DNA of 64,000 nt from contig URMK01000004.1 of assembly GCA_900548905.1 (NCBI GenBank), forward strand, positions 124,001 through 188,000, given 5' to 3'. The translations under genes were made by a program, and so were the position numbers. The notes under the pieces were generated by a model that saw only the letters and a program-made list of their open reading frames with translations, made no database searches and was not told the DNA's origin. Source of the stretch: an uncultured Lachnospiraceae bacterium. GTDB taxonomy: Bacteria > Bacillota > Clostridia > Lachnospirales > Lachnospiraceae. Shown piece after piece: positions 42,580 to 51,308 of the stretch (positions are counted from its first letter, which is position 1; every line of letters begins with the position of its first letter).

Positions 42580-43685
42580 CTGGACAATTCCTCCCAGTAC
42601 GCTGTGATACGGCTGTCCCAGTCAAAACGTTTTACATTTGCATATCCCTTCCGGACAAGGCTTTTGCGCAGTTCTTCCTCTACCAGGACACGGTTCAGGC
42701 ATTCCACGGTCTGTTCATAATTATCCGGATCGGTCAGAAGCCCTGCATCCGACACCACTTCGGATAATGCGGTCCTGTCGGAACAAACCACAGGCACGCC
42801 AAGCTGCATAGCTTCCAGAGGAGGGAAACCGAAGCCTTCGATCAGAGAAAGGAAGAGAAACGCCCTGGCGCCTGCCAGAAGGCTGTGCATATCCTCAGTA
42901 CGTTCGATATATTTATAGCAGGTTACGCAGGCGGCGGCCTCTTCACTGATATCATACCCATCTGTACCCGGAATCCCCACCACCACGAGTTTGGCCGGCT
43001 CTGCAGCCTGATGAAAATACATATCATAGGTTTTCAGCACACCTGCCGCATTTTTATGGGGCAATGCGGATGCCGTGGCATAGATATACGGGCCATCCGG
43101 GCTGAGCGCACAATTGCCCCCGGAACTTTCCATACGGTTCAGACCATTATAGATGACTTTGACTCTGCTGCCGCTTCCGGGGCACATGGAATCGATCTCC
43201 TGCCTGGAAAATTCAGAAATGGTGATGATCCGGTCCGCATGCTTCATAGAAGCCTTCAGCCGGCTCATAATATACGCGTTTTCCACCCGGTTAAGCACTC
43301 CCGGAAAATGTTTGTCATAATAAAAAGGAATCAAATCATGGATGATGACCGTGTCCTTTCCTTTATAAAACAGGGGCCGGTAGCCTCTTGGAAAAAGAAT
43401 ACGATCCGCCCGATACTTCCGGGCCTTGCCGGGAACGAGGAACAGCTCCCACACAATACAAGTGAGTTTATTCAGCGGATTTCCTTTCATGGGAATAAAG
43501 TGTACGCCCGGAATATCAAAGTCCTTCCTGTTGTATTCATTTCCCAGTACAATAATCTCCCCGAAGTGCTCCCCATCCCTGCCCGCTGCCGTCAGATGCT
43601 GTATCAGGCTCTGTGCAAGGTTATATATCCCTATGCTTTTTCCTTTTCCCTTTACCAGCTTGAAGCAGTCAATCACCAATCTCAT
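42576..43685 (-). CDS. Glycosyltransferase family 4
   Basis: This GT4 of about 369 residues has 'LVIDCFKLVKGKGKSIGIYNLAQSL' at the start, 'ATASALPHKNAAGVL' and the donor motif 'SLIEGFGFPPLEAMQLGVPVVCSD' region. These sequences resemble mannosyl- or rhamnosyl-transferases of the WbaZ/MtfB type. The ATG at 43685 overlaps the polymerase stop as ATGA, so it is preferred over the longer in-frame start at 43733. The preceding polymerase, this gene and the following GT2 are all linked by overlapping stop-start codons. Confidence 0.85.
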   Translation of the reverse strand: MRLVIDCFKLVKGKGKSIGIYNLAQSLIQHLTAAGRDGEHFGEIIVLGNEYNRKDFDIPGVHFIPMKGNPLNKLTCIVWELFLVPGKARKYRADRILFPRGYRPLFYKGKDTVIIHDLIPFYYDKHFPGVLNRVENAYIMSRLKASMKHADRIITISEFSRQEIDSMCPGSGSRVKVIYNGLNRMESSGGNCALSPDGPYIYATASALPHKNAAGVLKTYDMYFHQAAEPAKLVVVGIPGTDGYDISEEAAACVTCYKYIERTEDMHSLLAGARAFLFLSLIEGFGFPPLEAMQLGVPVVCSDRTALSEVVSDAGLLTDPDNYEQTVECLNRVLVEEELRKSLVRKGYANVKRFDWDSRITAYWEELSR

Positions 43686-44917
43686 AAGCCGCACCTTTCC
43701 CTTTTTCTCAGGAACCGCCATCCCTGCCACCAATACTCCTCCCGGATTCCTTCCGTCTGATCCGGCGCCTCTCTACCAGTCCCGCCCCACCGGACTTTTG
43801 TGTACAGCATATCGCTCCACCAGGCCCCCATCAAAAAGAGCGCATAATTCCTACCCACGAATACGGAAATAAAATGCGCTTCCAACATGGTATATAAAGC
43901 AAAACTGAATACCATCATGAAGCCCATGTAATTTTTTTTCCGAAAACACTGCCAGATTAACCCGGCATACATTATCACATATACTGCCCCCGGGATAATC
44001 CCATACCAGTAGAAAAGGCGAACATAACCTAAGTCAAAGTATTTCGTATTCTCCGGCCTGGAAAACAGCGTCCAGTTACGCAGCATTCCGCCGCCGTTCT
44101 CCAGCGTATTCATGCTGGTAATCCGCCCGGTAAAATAACGGTCATAGGGATAAAAAGGCCCTTCATAAGGTTCATAATAAGCAAACCAGACCGACATCCC
44201 CACACAGGCGAGAAAAATAACAACCGCCGCCATATACAGGATACGCTGCTCCCTTATTTTCTTACCATACGCAAGGATCACCGACAGGGTTACCGTAAAC
44301 AGCAAAATCAGAATCCCCGTACGGGAATCTGTTGGAATAAACAGGATAATACCGGCTAATATAATAAGCCCATACATCCAAAGCTTCATCTTTTCCCAGT
44401 ATAAATAAATCCCCAGGGTAACCAGCACCCAAAACATACAATACAGGGCATTGGGATGTCCCAGCCCGAAGCAATAACGGATTCCTCTGTCCCCTTCATC
44501 GATAATATAAGTATTCCCGTAAATACCGGTAACAGCCAGCAGCACAAGGAGAAGGCAGCCGGCCAGCGTAATAAAAAAGGTAAATTTCAGGGACTTATCC
44601 AAAGAAACATTTTTTAAGGATGCACAGAAAATAACAAGCCGCACGGCTTCATCCCGCCCGGAGCTTACATAGCAGACTCCTGCGATAATGAGGAAAAACG
44701 CCAGCCACAGCCATTCCTTCAGAGAATAACGGGTGCAGCACACCTTCCCCAGGAAAAGAAGGAAGGTTACCCGGAACAGCTGTCCCTCCAGCGGGTTTGT
44801 ATAAGCGCTTTTATCTACGATGACAAGGATCAGTTCCAGGAACAGGCCTGCATAAAAACAAAGCATTCCCAGCCTCTTTAACCACTCTGCCTTTCCTTTC
44901 TCTCTTTCCGCTCCCAT
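43682..44917 (-). CDS. Wzy-like O-antigen polymerase
   Basis: The 411-residue protein has about 10-11 helices and 'FGLGHPNALYCMFW' in the long central loop, the same HPN motif as the polymerase-like gene at 6247. Between helices 7 and 8 it carries a large extracytoplasmic loop of about 70 residues with Arg and aromatic residues ('YDRYFTGRITSMN'). Wzy links repeat units of the same lipid-linked type. It stands in the third block, next to GT4, GT2, GT17 and DUF5672 genes, and is a different lineage from the left one, which has an extra C-terminal module. Confidence 0.85.
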   Translation of the reverse strand: MGAEREKGKAEWLKRLGMLCFYAGLFLELILVIVDKSAYTNPLEGQLFRVTFLLFLGKVCCTRYSLKEWLWLAFFLIIAGVCYVSSGRDEAVRLVIFCASLKNVSLDKSLKFTFFITLAGCLLLVLLAVTGIYGNTYIIDEGDRGIRYCFGLGHPNALYCMFWVLVTLGIYLYWEKMKLWMYGLIILAGIILFIPTDSRTGILILLFTVTLSVILAYGKKIREQRILYMAAVVIFLACVGMSVWFAYYEPYEGPFYPYDRYFTGRITSMNTLENGGGMLRNWTLFSRPENTKYFDLGYVRLFYWYGIIPGAVYVIMYAGLIWQCFRKKNYMGFMMVFSFALYTMLEAHFISVFVGRNYALFLMGAWWSDMLYTKVRWGGTGREAPDQTEGIREEYWWQGWRFLRKRERCGL

Positions 44918-44943
44918 TTCCTGTTTCCTTTCCTGTCTCCCGG

Positions 44944-45885
44944 TTATTTTCCGATTCCCAGCTTATGCAGCGCGCCATTCCAATAGCCAAGTATGGTATT
45001 GTGCCAAAACCATGTAATTCTCTGTGCCGCGTATTCTGCGAAAGCCGCCCCGCACTCCCGCGCCCTTTTCCATCCCTGCCCGTACATGACGGAAAGCCGC
45101 AGCATTTCCTTCCGGCAGGCTTCGCTTTCACGGAGTCCATACTTGTGGTACATCAGCAGCCGATCCTGATATTTACGGATATCCTTTTCGGTAAACATGC
45201 CCGTATACTGTTCTTCATGTACCCCGATGGAAATAAGCGGTTCCCCGGTGGACACAAACTCCGGATTCTTCGTAAGGATTTCAAAATAGAGGAACATATC
45301 GGAGGCCCAGTTGCTTCTCTCATCGAAAAAAGCCCCGCATGCACGGAACAGAGTGGCGCTGGGGGCGCCGATTTTATTACCGAGAAACAAATTTCTATAA
45401 TCGGCTTTCAGCCTCTTCAGATAATCACTTTCCGCCGCCCTTTCATAAGCTCTGCTTCCCGACACCTGACGGGTGCCGCAGAAAGCCAGGGAAGCTTCCG
45501 GAGCCCTGTCCAGCATGTCTGCCATCTTCTCCAGGCTGTCCGGATACGTAAACCAGTCATCACTGAACATAATCTTGATATATTCCCCATTGGCAAGCTC
45601 CAAAGCCTTATTCCAGTTAAATATATGACCCAGCGGTTCCGGGTTTTTGACATAGCGAAACCTATGCGTTATGTCCGGAGAAAAAGAAATGCCCTTTTCC
45701 TTCCCTTCCCGTATATTTTTTATCAGCCCTTCAATTTCCCCATTCGTGGAATCGTCTGTCAGGATAATTTCCATATCCTGCAAGGTCTGGGAAACAGCGG
45801 AAGCCAGCAGGCGCCTGACCTCCTCCACATTATTATAAGCGGGAATACATATGGAAACCTTCGGCCTGTCCACTCTCTTTTCCAT
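44944..45885 (-). CDS. Glycosyltransferase family 2
   Basis: A GT2 of about 313 residues with 'KVSICIPAYNNVEEVRRLL', 'ILTDDSTNGEI', 'GHIFNWNKALELANGEYIKIMFSDDW' (DDW metal site), and 'FGNKIGAPSATLF'-like sequence near residue 175. The in-frame start at 45915 overlaps the preceding gene. The ATG at 45885 with an AAAGGAGT site is more likely. It has no membrane segment. It lies between the GT17 gene and the polymerase. Confidence 0.8.
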   Translation of the reverse strand: MEKRVDRPKVSICIPAYNNVEEVRRLLASAVSQTLQDMEIILTDDSTNGEIEGLIKNIREGKEKGISFSPDITHRFRYVKNPEPLGHIFNWNKALELANGEYIKIMFSDDWFTYPDSLEKMADMLDRAPEASLAFCGTRQVSGSRAYERAAESDYLKRLKADYRNLFLGNKIGAPSATLFRACGAFFDERSNWASDMFLYFEILTKNPEFVSTGEPLISIGVHEEQYTGMFTEKDIRKYQDRLLMYHKYGLRESEACRKEMLRLSVMYGQGWKRARECGAAFAEYAAQRITWFWHNTILGYWNGALHKLGIGK

Positions 45886-45898
45886 GAATACTCCTTTA

Positions 45899-46852
45899 TC
45901 AACCATTACCTGCAATTTTGCGAAGCACTCTTTTCATCCCTCGTCCCGCCCGGTAAAAATTCTTTTTCCCCCGGCTTGCCATATGTCTGAGTTTCTTCTT
46001 CCAGGCCGTTTCTTCCTTCAGGATCAGGAACGAATATTCCTCCTGATGCTCCCTGAGATAAAGAGGATAGGATTCATCAATCGCGGTCAGGCGGAAGCTG
46101 GCATTCCTTCCGAACAGATCCTTTCCATCCTTTATATTATCCACCACGCCGGACAGGATTTCCGCTTTATTGTACTCCTGATGAGCCGCAGATTTCACCT
46201 TTTCCGCCACCCGTTTTTTCGCGTTTTTCTCTCCGTGCCCTCCCATATATCCAAAATGCCATCCGCCGTCCGGGACGCGGATCCCTATTTCCTTTCTTTC
46301 CGGAAACCGAAGCTCCCCCAGCTTAAGTCCCTGTTCACGAAGCAGCTTATAGCTGCACATTTTAGTGCCTATCCATTGTTTCTTATCCACGCCCGGGAAT
46401 TCACCTGCATAGGAGAGAAGGTTTCCTGACACTTCTTCCATGTTCAGATAGCAGTAAAACATACGCTGGGCAAAATGATATATCCTGGACGGGTTAAAAT
46501 TGGGAAGGATTTCCTGTATTTTCACAGGATTCGGAATTTCATCCAGATCACTGAAAATAATAATATCCTCGTCCGTGCAACCGGCAAGCCCCCTGCCCAC
46601 CGCATTTTTCTGAAAGGTATCCCTGTCATGGGTATACCCCGGAGGCGTATCCTCCACCACCACATGGATGATTTTATCCGCAAATTCAGAAAACATCTCT
46701 TTATTCTCTTCAAAATAAAGAGGTTTGGGGTTCCCGGAAAATGTCTCCGTCGCTTCACTGATAACAAACCTGTCCACAACAGGATAAAGCACATGAAGAC
46801 GCAGCTTCAGGATATCCAATTCATTAAAAAACTGAAAACAATCGTAAACCAT
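45899..46852 (-). CDS. Glycosyltransferase family 17-like
   Basis: The 317-residue protein matches the GT17 type (named after the eukaryotic beta-1,4-N-acetylglucosaminyltransferase III). It has 'MVYDCFQFFNELDILKLRLHVL' at the start, 'ISEATETFSGNPKPLYF', 'IFSDLDEIPNP' (Asp-rich metal site, about 97-107) and 'GGWHFGYMGG'. Bacterial members occur in capsule loci and may transfer GlcNAc or another sugar. The assignment to the family is firm, but the substrate is not. It follows the DUF5672 gene by 24 nt. Confidence 0.8.
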   Translation of the reverse strand: MVYDCFQFFNELDILKLRLHVLYPVVDRFVISEATETFSGNPKPLYFEENKEMFSEFADKIIHVVVEDTPPGYTHDRDTFQKNAVGRGLAGCTDEDIIIFSDLDEIPNPVKIQEILPNFNPSRIYHFAQRMFYCYLNMEEVSGNLLSYAGEFPGVDKKQWIGTKMCSYKLLREQGLKLGELRFPERKEIGIRVPDGGWHFGYMGGHGEKNAKKRVAEKVKSAAHQEYNKAEILSGVVDNIKDGKDLFGRNASFRLTAIDESYPLYLREHQEEYSFLILKEETAWKKKLRHMASRGKKNFYRAGRGMKRVLRKIAGNG

Positions 46853-46876
46853 TTTGATTCCTTTCTCCGCAAAAGG

Positions 46877-47620
46877 TCAGGCGCCGTTCACCATTCTGCC
46901 ATGCAGCCTGCGCAGGGCATTTCCTATCCTGTGCTTTCTCCTGAAATCAGGATAACCGGCGTTTGTCCCAAACCACTTGTGAAACACAAAAGGAGTAATC
47001 CCTTCTATTTCAGGGATCATATTCTCGTGTCCAAAATACCTGGCAACCTCCAGGGGGGCAATCCGCATCCCTTCTGCTTCCAGCAGATGGCGTATTTTAC
47101 AGCAGATAAAACCGTCCTCGTTATAATACCCTTTTTCAGATACCCAGGGCACCTTTGCCTTTTTGGGAAAATCCAGAAGACGTTTGCTTCTGATGCCCAC
47201 ACTGTTTCCCACACGGCACAGATTGCCGTAAATATCCCTGTAAGTTGTATCGTCGCCCTCTTTCGGCAAAGGCCATGGCGATCCGATATAATCGTAATCC
47301 AGAAATTCATCCCGCCACATCCGGGGGTTTACCACGAATCCATCGTAGTGTACCAAAAGGACAAAATCGGTTTCGATATAATCCCCCAAATCATACACGG
47401 TTTTATAATTAAAATCGTCAATACTTTTCAAGGGGGATGTATATCTGTAATGGATGCCCCGGGGAAGAAACAGAGGCTTTTTGTCGGTTATTATCAGCGC
47501 ATCTGCGAATTGGACTCCCCGCATACTATATTGCATAGCCTTGATTGTTTCCCAAACCTTTACGCTTGTCATCGCGCAAAGCGTCACATTGGGAAGTTTC
47601 AGTTTCCCGCTCTCCTTCAT
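46877..47620 (-). CDS. DUF5672-family protein, putative glycosyltransferase
   Basis: The 247-residue protein has 'FVLLVHYDGFVVNPRMWRDEFLDYDYIGSPWPLP', typical of the DUF5672 core, and 'VGNSVGIRSKRLLDF', where the family usually has GNGGFS. The start 'LPNVTLCAMTSVKVWETIKAM' is also characteristic. The family is probably a GT-A-type transferase, with His-Tyr-Asp as a metal-site variant, but no activity is established. The ribosome binding site GGAGGAG is strong. The gene is the neighbour of the GT17 and the diverged GT11-like gene and belongs to the same block. Confidence 0.75.
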   Translation of the reverse strand: MKESGKLKLPNVTLCAMTSVKVWETIKAMQYSMRGVQFADALIITDKKPLFLPRGIHYRYTSPLKSIDDFNYKTVYDLGDYIETDFVLLVHYDGFVVNPRMWRDEFLDYDYIGSPWPLPKEGDDTTYRDIYGNLCRVGNSVGIRSKRLLDFPKKAKVPWVSEKGYYNEDGFICCKIRHLLEAEGMRIAPLEVARYFGHENMIPEIEGITPFVFHKWFGTNAGYPDFRRKHRIGNALRRLHGRMVNGA

Positions 47621-47631
47621 GTTCTCCTCCG

Positions 47632-48693
47632 TCAGCGGCCGCTTCCTGCATAGGGTACTTTATATCCTGCCCTGCGCAGAAGGGAGTAGCTGATTTTTTT
47701 TACATAAAATATCCCATAAAGCCATTTGCTGTACAGAATCCAGCACCCTTTTTTTATTCCCTCCGCTTTTTTCCCCGGCTTACGATACTTTGCGGATTTT
47801 TTCTTATATTCTTCCAGCTCTTCCCTGCATTCCTGTGGGGTAAACAGCCTCCCACTCCTGTCCTGATAGTGGAAAATACTGTAAATATTCTGCTCTGAAG
47901 CCCAATACCCGTCGGACACGTTATGTCTTGCCCAATATTTGGGCGCGATGGCAAATTGCAGTGTTTCCGAAGTATAGGCCGGGAAAAAAGCGAAGCTGGA
48001 ATTCGACAGCAGAAGATATCTGGCGTTTTTCAGCATGCAGTAATCCTTATCCAGATCAGAATGATATATGGGTATTCCGGGAAGCAGCTTCCCTGCAGCC
48101 TCCGGATCGTCCGTCACTATAATGAACTCCATATCCTGACGGATCTTTCTCATATTTTTCATTCCCTTGAACCAGTAGCCGCGCTGCAGGTAAAGCTCCG
48201 GATGGCCGGTATATTCACCGCCCCTTACATTCAGGATGCACAGATTGTCCCTGGTAAATTCATACGTATCGTATTCAGGACGTACCCTGAGCCATTGCCG
48301 TATCTCCTCCCTGTATTGTCCGAAATAACTCTCGTCCTGCATATTTCCGTAAATGAGAGTATTGTCAGGCAGGGTGAACAGCTTTTCATCAGCGCCTGCC
48401 ACATAGCAGCCGCGTTCCCTGTCATGTCTGGAATCCGCCAGGTAAAAACGCTTTTCCTTTTCCTGATAGGTCCGGTACACGCCCTTTGCCCCTTCACGGA
48501 TACGGTCCGCCTTCTCCCCCAGATCGATATCCATAAAATACATCCCTTTTTTGCTATGGATATTCACAGCCAGCTGTTCCTGCCCGGCTGTTCCAAAGGA
48601 ACAGCCTCTCCTTTCGGCTATGCATCTGGCGGTTACATAACAGAACAGCTGGTTTCCCAGGCCCTGTCCTTTTAAAAATTCGGTCCCTATCAT
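47632..48693 (-). CDS. Diverged GT11-like glycosyltransferase
   Basis: The 353-residue protein retains the GT11 start 'GQGLGNQLFCYV' (9-20) but has 'LNVRGGEY' (154-161) in place of 'HIRRGDY', and a shortened 'SNSSFAFFPAY' instead of 'NSSFSWWGAW'. The loss of the HxRRxD donor arginine suggests another donor or a changed mechanism. The C-terminal 60 residues are basic. The start overlaps the ABC flippase stop as ATGA. It is one of four GT11-related genes in the window and the only non-canonical one. Confidence 0.7.
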   Translation of the reverse strand: MIGTEFLKGQGLGNQLFCYVTARCIAERRGCSFGTAGQEQLAVNIHSKKGMYFMDIDLGEKADRIREGAKGVYRTYQEKEKRFYLADSRHDRERGCYVAGADEKLFTLPDNTLIYGNMQDESYFGQYREEIRQWLRVRPEYDTYEFTRDNLCILNVRGGEYTGHPELYLQRGYWFKGMKNMRKIRQDMEFIIVTDDPEAAGKLLPGIPIYHSDLDKDYCMLKNARYLLLSNSSFAFFPAYTSETLQFAIAPKYWARHNVSDGYWASEQNIYSIFHYQDRSGRLFTPQECREELEEYKKKSAKYRKPGKKAEGIKKGCWILYSKWLYGIFYVKKISYSLLRRAGYKVPYAGSGR

Positions 48694-50453
48694 AATTCCC
48701 CTTTAGTCATTGTAATTTTACACTTATCCACATTGTAGATAATATCACAATTCTCTATTGTCCGCAATCTGTGGGCAATGATGATGAGCGTCTTACGGCC
48801 ATGGAAGCTGTCTATAGCCTCCATAATCGCCGTCTCCGTATCATTGTCCAATGCGGAAGTCGCTTCATCAAACACCAGGATTTCCGGATTGTGGTATAGC
48901 GCCCTGGCGATTCCGATCCTCTGACGCTGCCCGCCGGAAAGCCTTACTCCTCTGTCCCCGACGGAGGTATCCAGCTTCTGCGGCATCTGCTCCACAAATT
49001 CCTTCATCTGCGCTTCCTCCAATACCGCCCAGACCCGTTCGTCATCGATATTGTCCCGCTCCACGCCAAAAGCAATATTTTCCCTGAGGGAATCGTCGGT
49101 AAGAAAAATAGACTGCGGAATATATCCGATATGGCTGAGCCAGGAGGGATAATTGTCAAAAATATCCTTTCCGCCACAGGTGATGGTTCCCGCCTGTACT
49201 TTTAAAAGCCCCATAAGGATATCAATCGCCGTCGTCTTCCCTGCGCCGGAAGGCCCCATAATCCCTGCGGATTTTCCTATAGGAATCCGCATGCAGGCAT
49301 CTTCCAGCACTTTATTCACGGAATTTGGATATTGGTACGTAATATGGTTCAGCCTGATTTCATCCGCAACCGGTATGGGGCCGGCATTCCTGTCATCTTT
49401 ATTCTGGTATTCCCCATATTGGGTATAATCGCTGAAATCCACATTTTCATATACATAATCCAGGGAAGGCTGATAAAAGGCGATATTGGTCACATGGCCA
49501 TTCACACGGTTCACACAGGGTATCAGCCTTGTCGCCGCATAAGCGAAGGCTGCGATCTGGGCTATCATGGACTTTAAATCCCCGCCGTTTACAATATAAA
49601 CCGCCAGGTATCCCAAAATACCTCCCATGCAGATAGTTTCAATTAAGAGACGGGGGATATTGTTAAGCACCGTATACTTGCTGGTCACCTCTCCTGCAAT
49701 TTGGGAGTATTTTCTGAAATTGCGGGCAAAGAAGGCTTCTCTGTGCAGTATTTTTACATCCTTAATGCCATAGATCGACTGAAGGCGCCATTTTCCCATA
49801 CGGCTCTGAACCCTTTGTGACTTCAGCCCCATGGCATTCAACTTCGGCTTCATAATGCTCATGATGAGCAGGGTCATTCCCACCAGGATGCCGCCCATGA
49901 TCAACGTCATCTTAAAATCCACCGCCAGAAGAAGGATACAGATAAATACGGCGACGATCCCTTCGGAGGCCAGCTGGATATATTCCATCAGGATAGTGAA
50001 TACCTTGGGGACGTCGCTGTCAACCAAACGGAACACCGTGGGAATATCGGCATTCAGGTAGAATTCATAGGGTCTGTTCAGATATTCCTCCAGCATATAG
50101 CTCACGGTCCTGAACTGGTTGGTGTTTACAAACCTCGCCTGTACATAGGTGAGGAGAAGCAGGAACAGGTTTTTTATCACAATAATGCCGATGATGAGCA
50201 GAATCATCAAAAGAATAAAACGGTTAAAGTTATCTTCTGTTAACGTAAGCCCAAACCAGCCGCATACCCTCTGTACGGTTTCATTCCCCAGCATTCCCTC
50301 CCTGTCAATGATCGCCTGTACAAGGGGAAGGATGGCTGTTATGCCCACAGTTTCCAACACGCCTCCGATCAGGATCATGACGCCCAGCCCTAAAACTGCT
50401 TTTTTCTGGGCTTTACTCAATATATGGCTCAGCTTTTTTATATTTTCTATCAT
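48690..50453 (-). CDS. ABC transporter, lipid-linked oligosaccharide flippase (PglK/MsbA-like)
   Basis: This half-transporter of 587 residues has an exporter membrane domain with about six helices (first 330 residues). An ATPase domain follows with 'GPSGAGKTTAID' (Walker A), 'YIPQSIFLTDDS', 'LSGGQRQRIGIARAL', 'LVFDEATSALD' and 'IIIAHRL'. It is a close relative of the gene at 11450, including the phrase 'GVTAILPFINVVM' matched by 'GITAILPLVQAII'. It starts with ATG at 50453 in an ATGA overlap with the fucosyltransferase stop. The in-frame start further up (50489) would overlap that gene more. It probably exports a lipid-linked glycan of the third block. Confidence 0.9.
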   Translation of the reverse strand: MIENIKKLSHILSKAQKKAVLGLGVMILIGGVLETVGITAILPLVQAIIDREGMLGNETVQRVCGWFGLTLTEDNFNRFILLMILLIIGIIVIKNLFLLLLTYVQARFVNTNQFRTVSYMLEEYLNRPYEFYLNADIPTVFRLVDSDVPKVFTILMEYIQLASEGIVAVFICILLLAVDFKMTLIMGGILVGMTLLIMSIMKPKLNAMGLKSQRVQSRMGKWRLQSIYGIKDVKILHREAFFARNFRKYSQIAGEVTSKYTVLNNIPRLLIETICMGGILGYLAVYIVNGGDLKSMIAQIAAFAYAATRLIPCVNRVNGHVTNIAFYQPSLDYVYENVDFSDYTQYGEYQNKDDRNAGPIPVADEIRLNHITYQYPNSVNKVLEDACMRIPIGKSAGIMGPSGAGKTTAIDILMGLLKVQAGTITCGGKDIFDNYPSWLSHIGYIPQSIFLTDDSLRENIAFGVERDNIDDERVWAVLEEAQMKEFVEQMPQKLDTSVGDRGVRLSGGQRQRIGIARALYHNPEILVFDEATSALDNDTETAIMEAIDSFHGRKTLIIIAHRLRTIENCDIIYNVDKCKITMTKGEL

Positions 50454-51304
50454 ATCCGAATCATATCCTCCGTATATATACTGCCGCATTCCATACCGTT
50501 AAGCCAGGTAGACGGCGCGATAACTATTTTTCCCGGATTGGCGTTCAGCCAGGCCCCCCACCAGCTGAAGCTGCTGTTGGCAATGATATTGTGCCTGCAT
50601 CTGCTCATCAGGTACATATCCAGGTAACCCGTTTCCTCACTGCCGCCTTCCACAACGGTGCGCCCCTGTCCTGATAGATTGTTTTTTGTCCATTCCACAT
50701 CATTGGTAAACAGATAAAAACGGGCTTCCGGATACCTGTCCTTTATCAGATTGATAGCCTGTTCATAATAGCTTCGGGTACAGATGCTCTCATAAATTCC
50801 CTGATGTCCCGGATCCAGATAATCCCCCCTGCGGATATGGACGCTTACAGACATTTCTCTTTCTATGGCCGTCAGATAATCCTTATAGCCGTCCGGAAGG
50901 GACAGATTTTTAAAAAGGAAAGCGTGCCTGACACGCTCCCTTATCTCTTTAAAATAAGCCTCGCTCTGGAAACTTCCCACAAGATAAGCCGGATCCTTCC
51001 GGTAAACCATAGGATCAAATTCCATATCCTTTTCCCGATAAGTAAGATTTTTCCTGCCGGTCAGTTTACGCCGGATTCTGGAAAGCGGATCCATGGAAGA
51101 ATCGGTAAGATACACGATCTCTTCCCGGGAGGCTTTCCTGTAGGGCGCATCAAAGACCCAAAGCTGCTGCGGCCTTCTGTCCGGGGCCTGATAATCGGAA
51201 ACATCATCTATTTTTACAACTTTTCCTGCCGCCTTCAGGCTCAGATACAGGGCATATTGGAACATCTGGTTTCCCAGGCCGCCCGATAATCGTATAATGA
51301 CCAC
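50450..51304 (-). CDS. Alpha-1,2-fucosyltransferase family (GT11)
   Basis: The 284-residue enzyme has a canonical GT11 pattern: 'GGLGNQMFQYALY' (8-20), 'HIRRGDY' (156-162), 'LFTND', and 'CRHNIIANSSFSWWGAWLN'. It starts with GTG behind AAGGGATAAAAAC. It would add alpha-1,2-fucose to a galactose acceptor with GDP-fucose as donor. It is cotranslated with the ABC flippase that follows (stop-start overlap). Among the copies in the window this is the closest to textbook bacterial FutC/WbsJ-like sequences. Confidence 0.9.
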   Translation of the reverse strand: MVIIRLSGGLGNQMFQYALYLSLKAAGKVVKIDDVSDYQAPDRRPQQLWVFDAPYRKASREEIVYLTDSSMDPLSRIRRKLTGRKNLTYREKDMEFDPMVYRKDPAYLVGSFQSEAYFKEIRERVRHAFLFKNLSLPDGYKDYLTAIEREMSVSVHIRRGDYLDPGHQGIYESICTRSYYEQAINLIKDRYPEARFYLFTNDVEWTKNNLSGQGRTVVEGGSEETGYLDMYLMSRCRHNIIANSSFSWWGAWLNANPGKIVIAPSTWLNGMECGSIYTEDMIRI

Positions 51305-51308
51305 GTTT

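Noticed and set aside
46475..47653. Plus-strand open frame of 392 codons
   Set aside because: Opposite to the GT17 and DUF5672 genes, and it has no domain signal.
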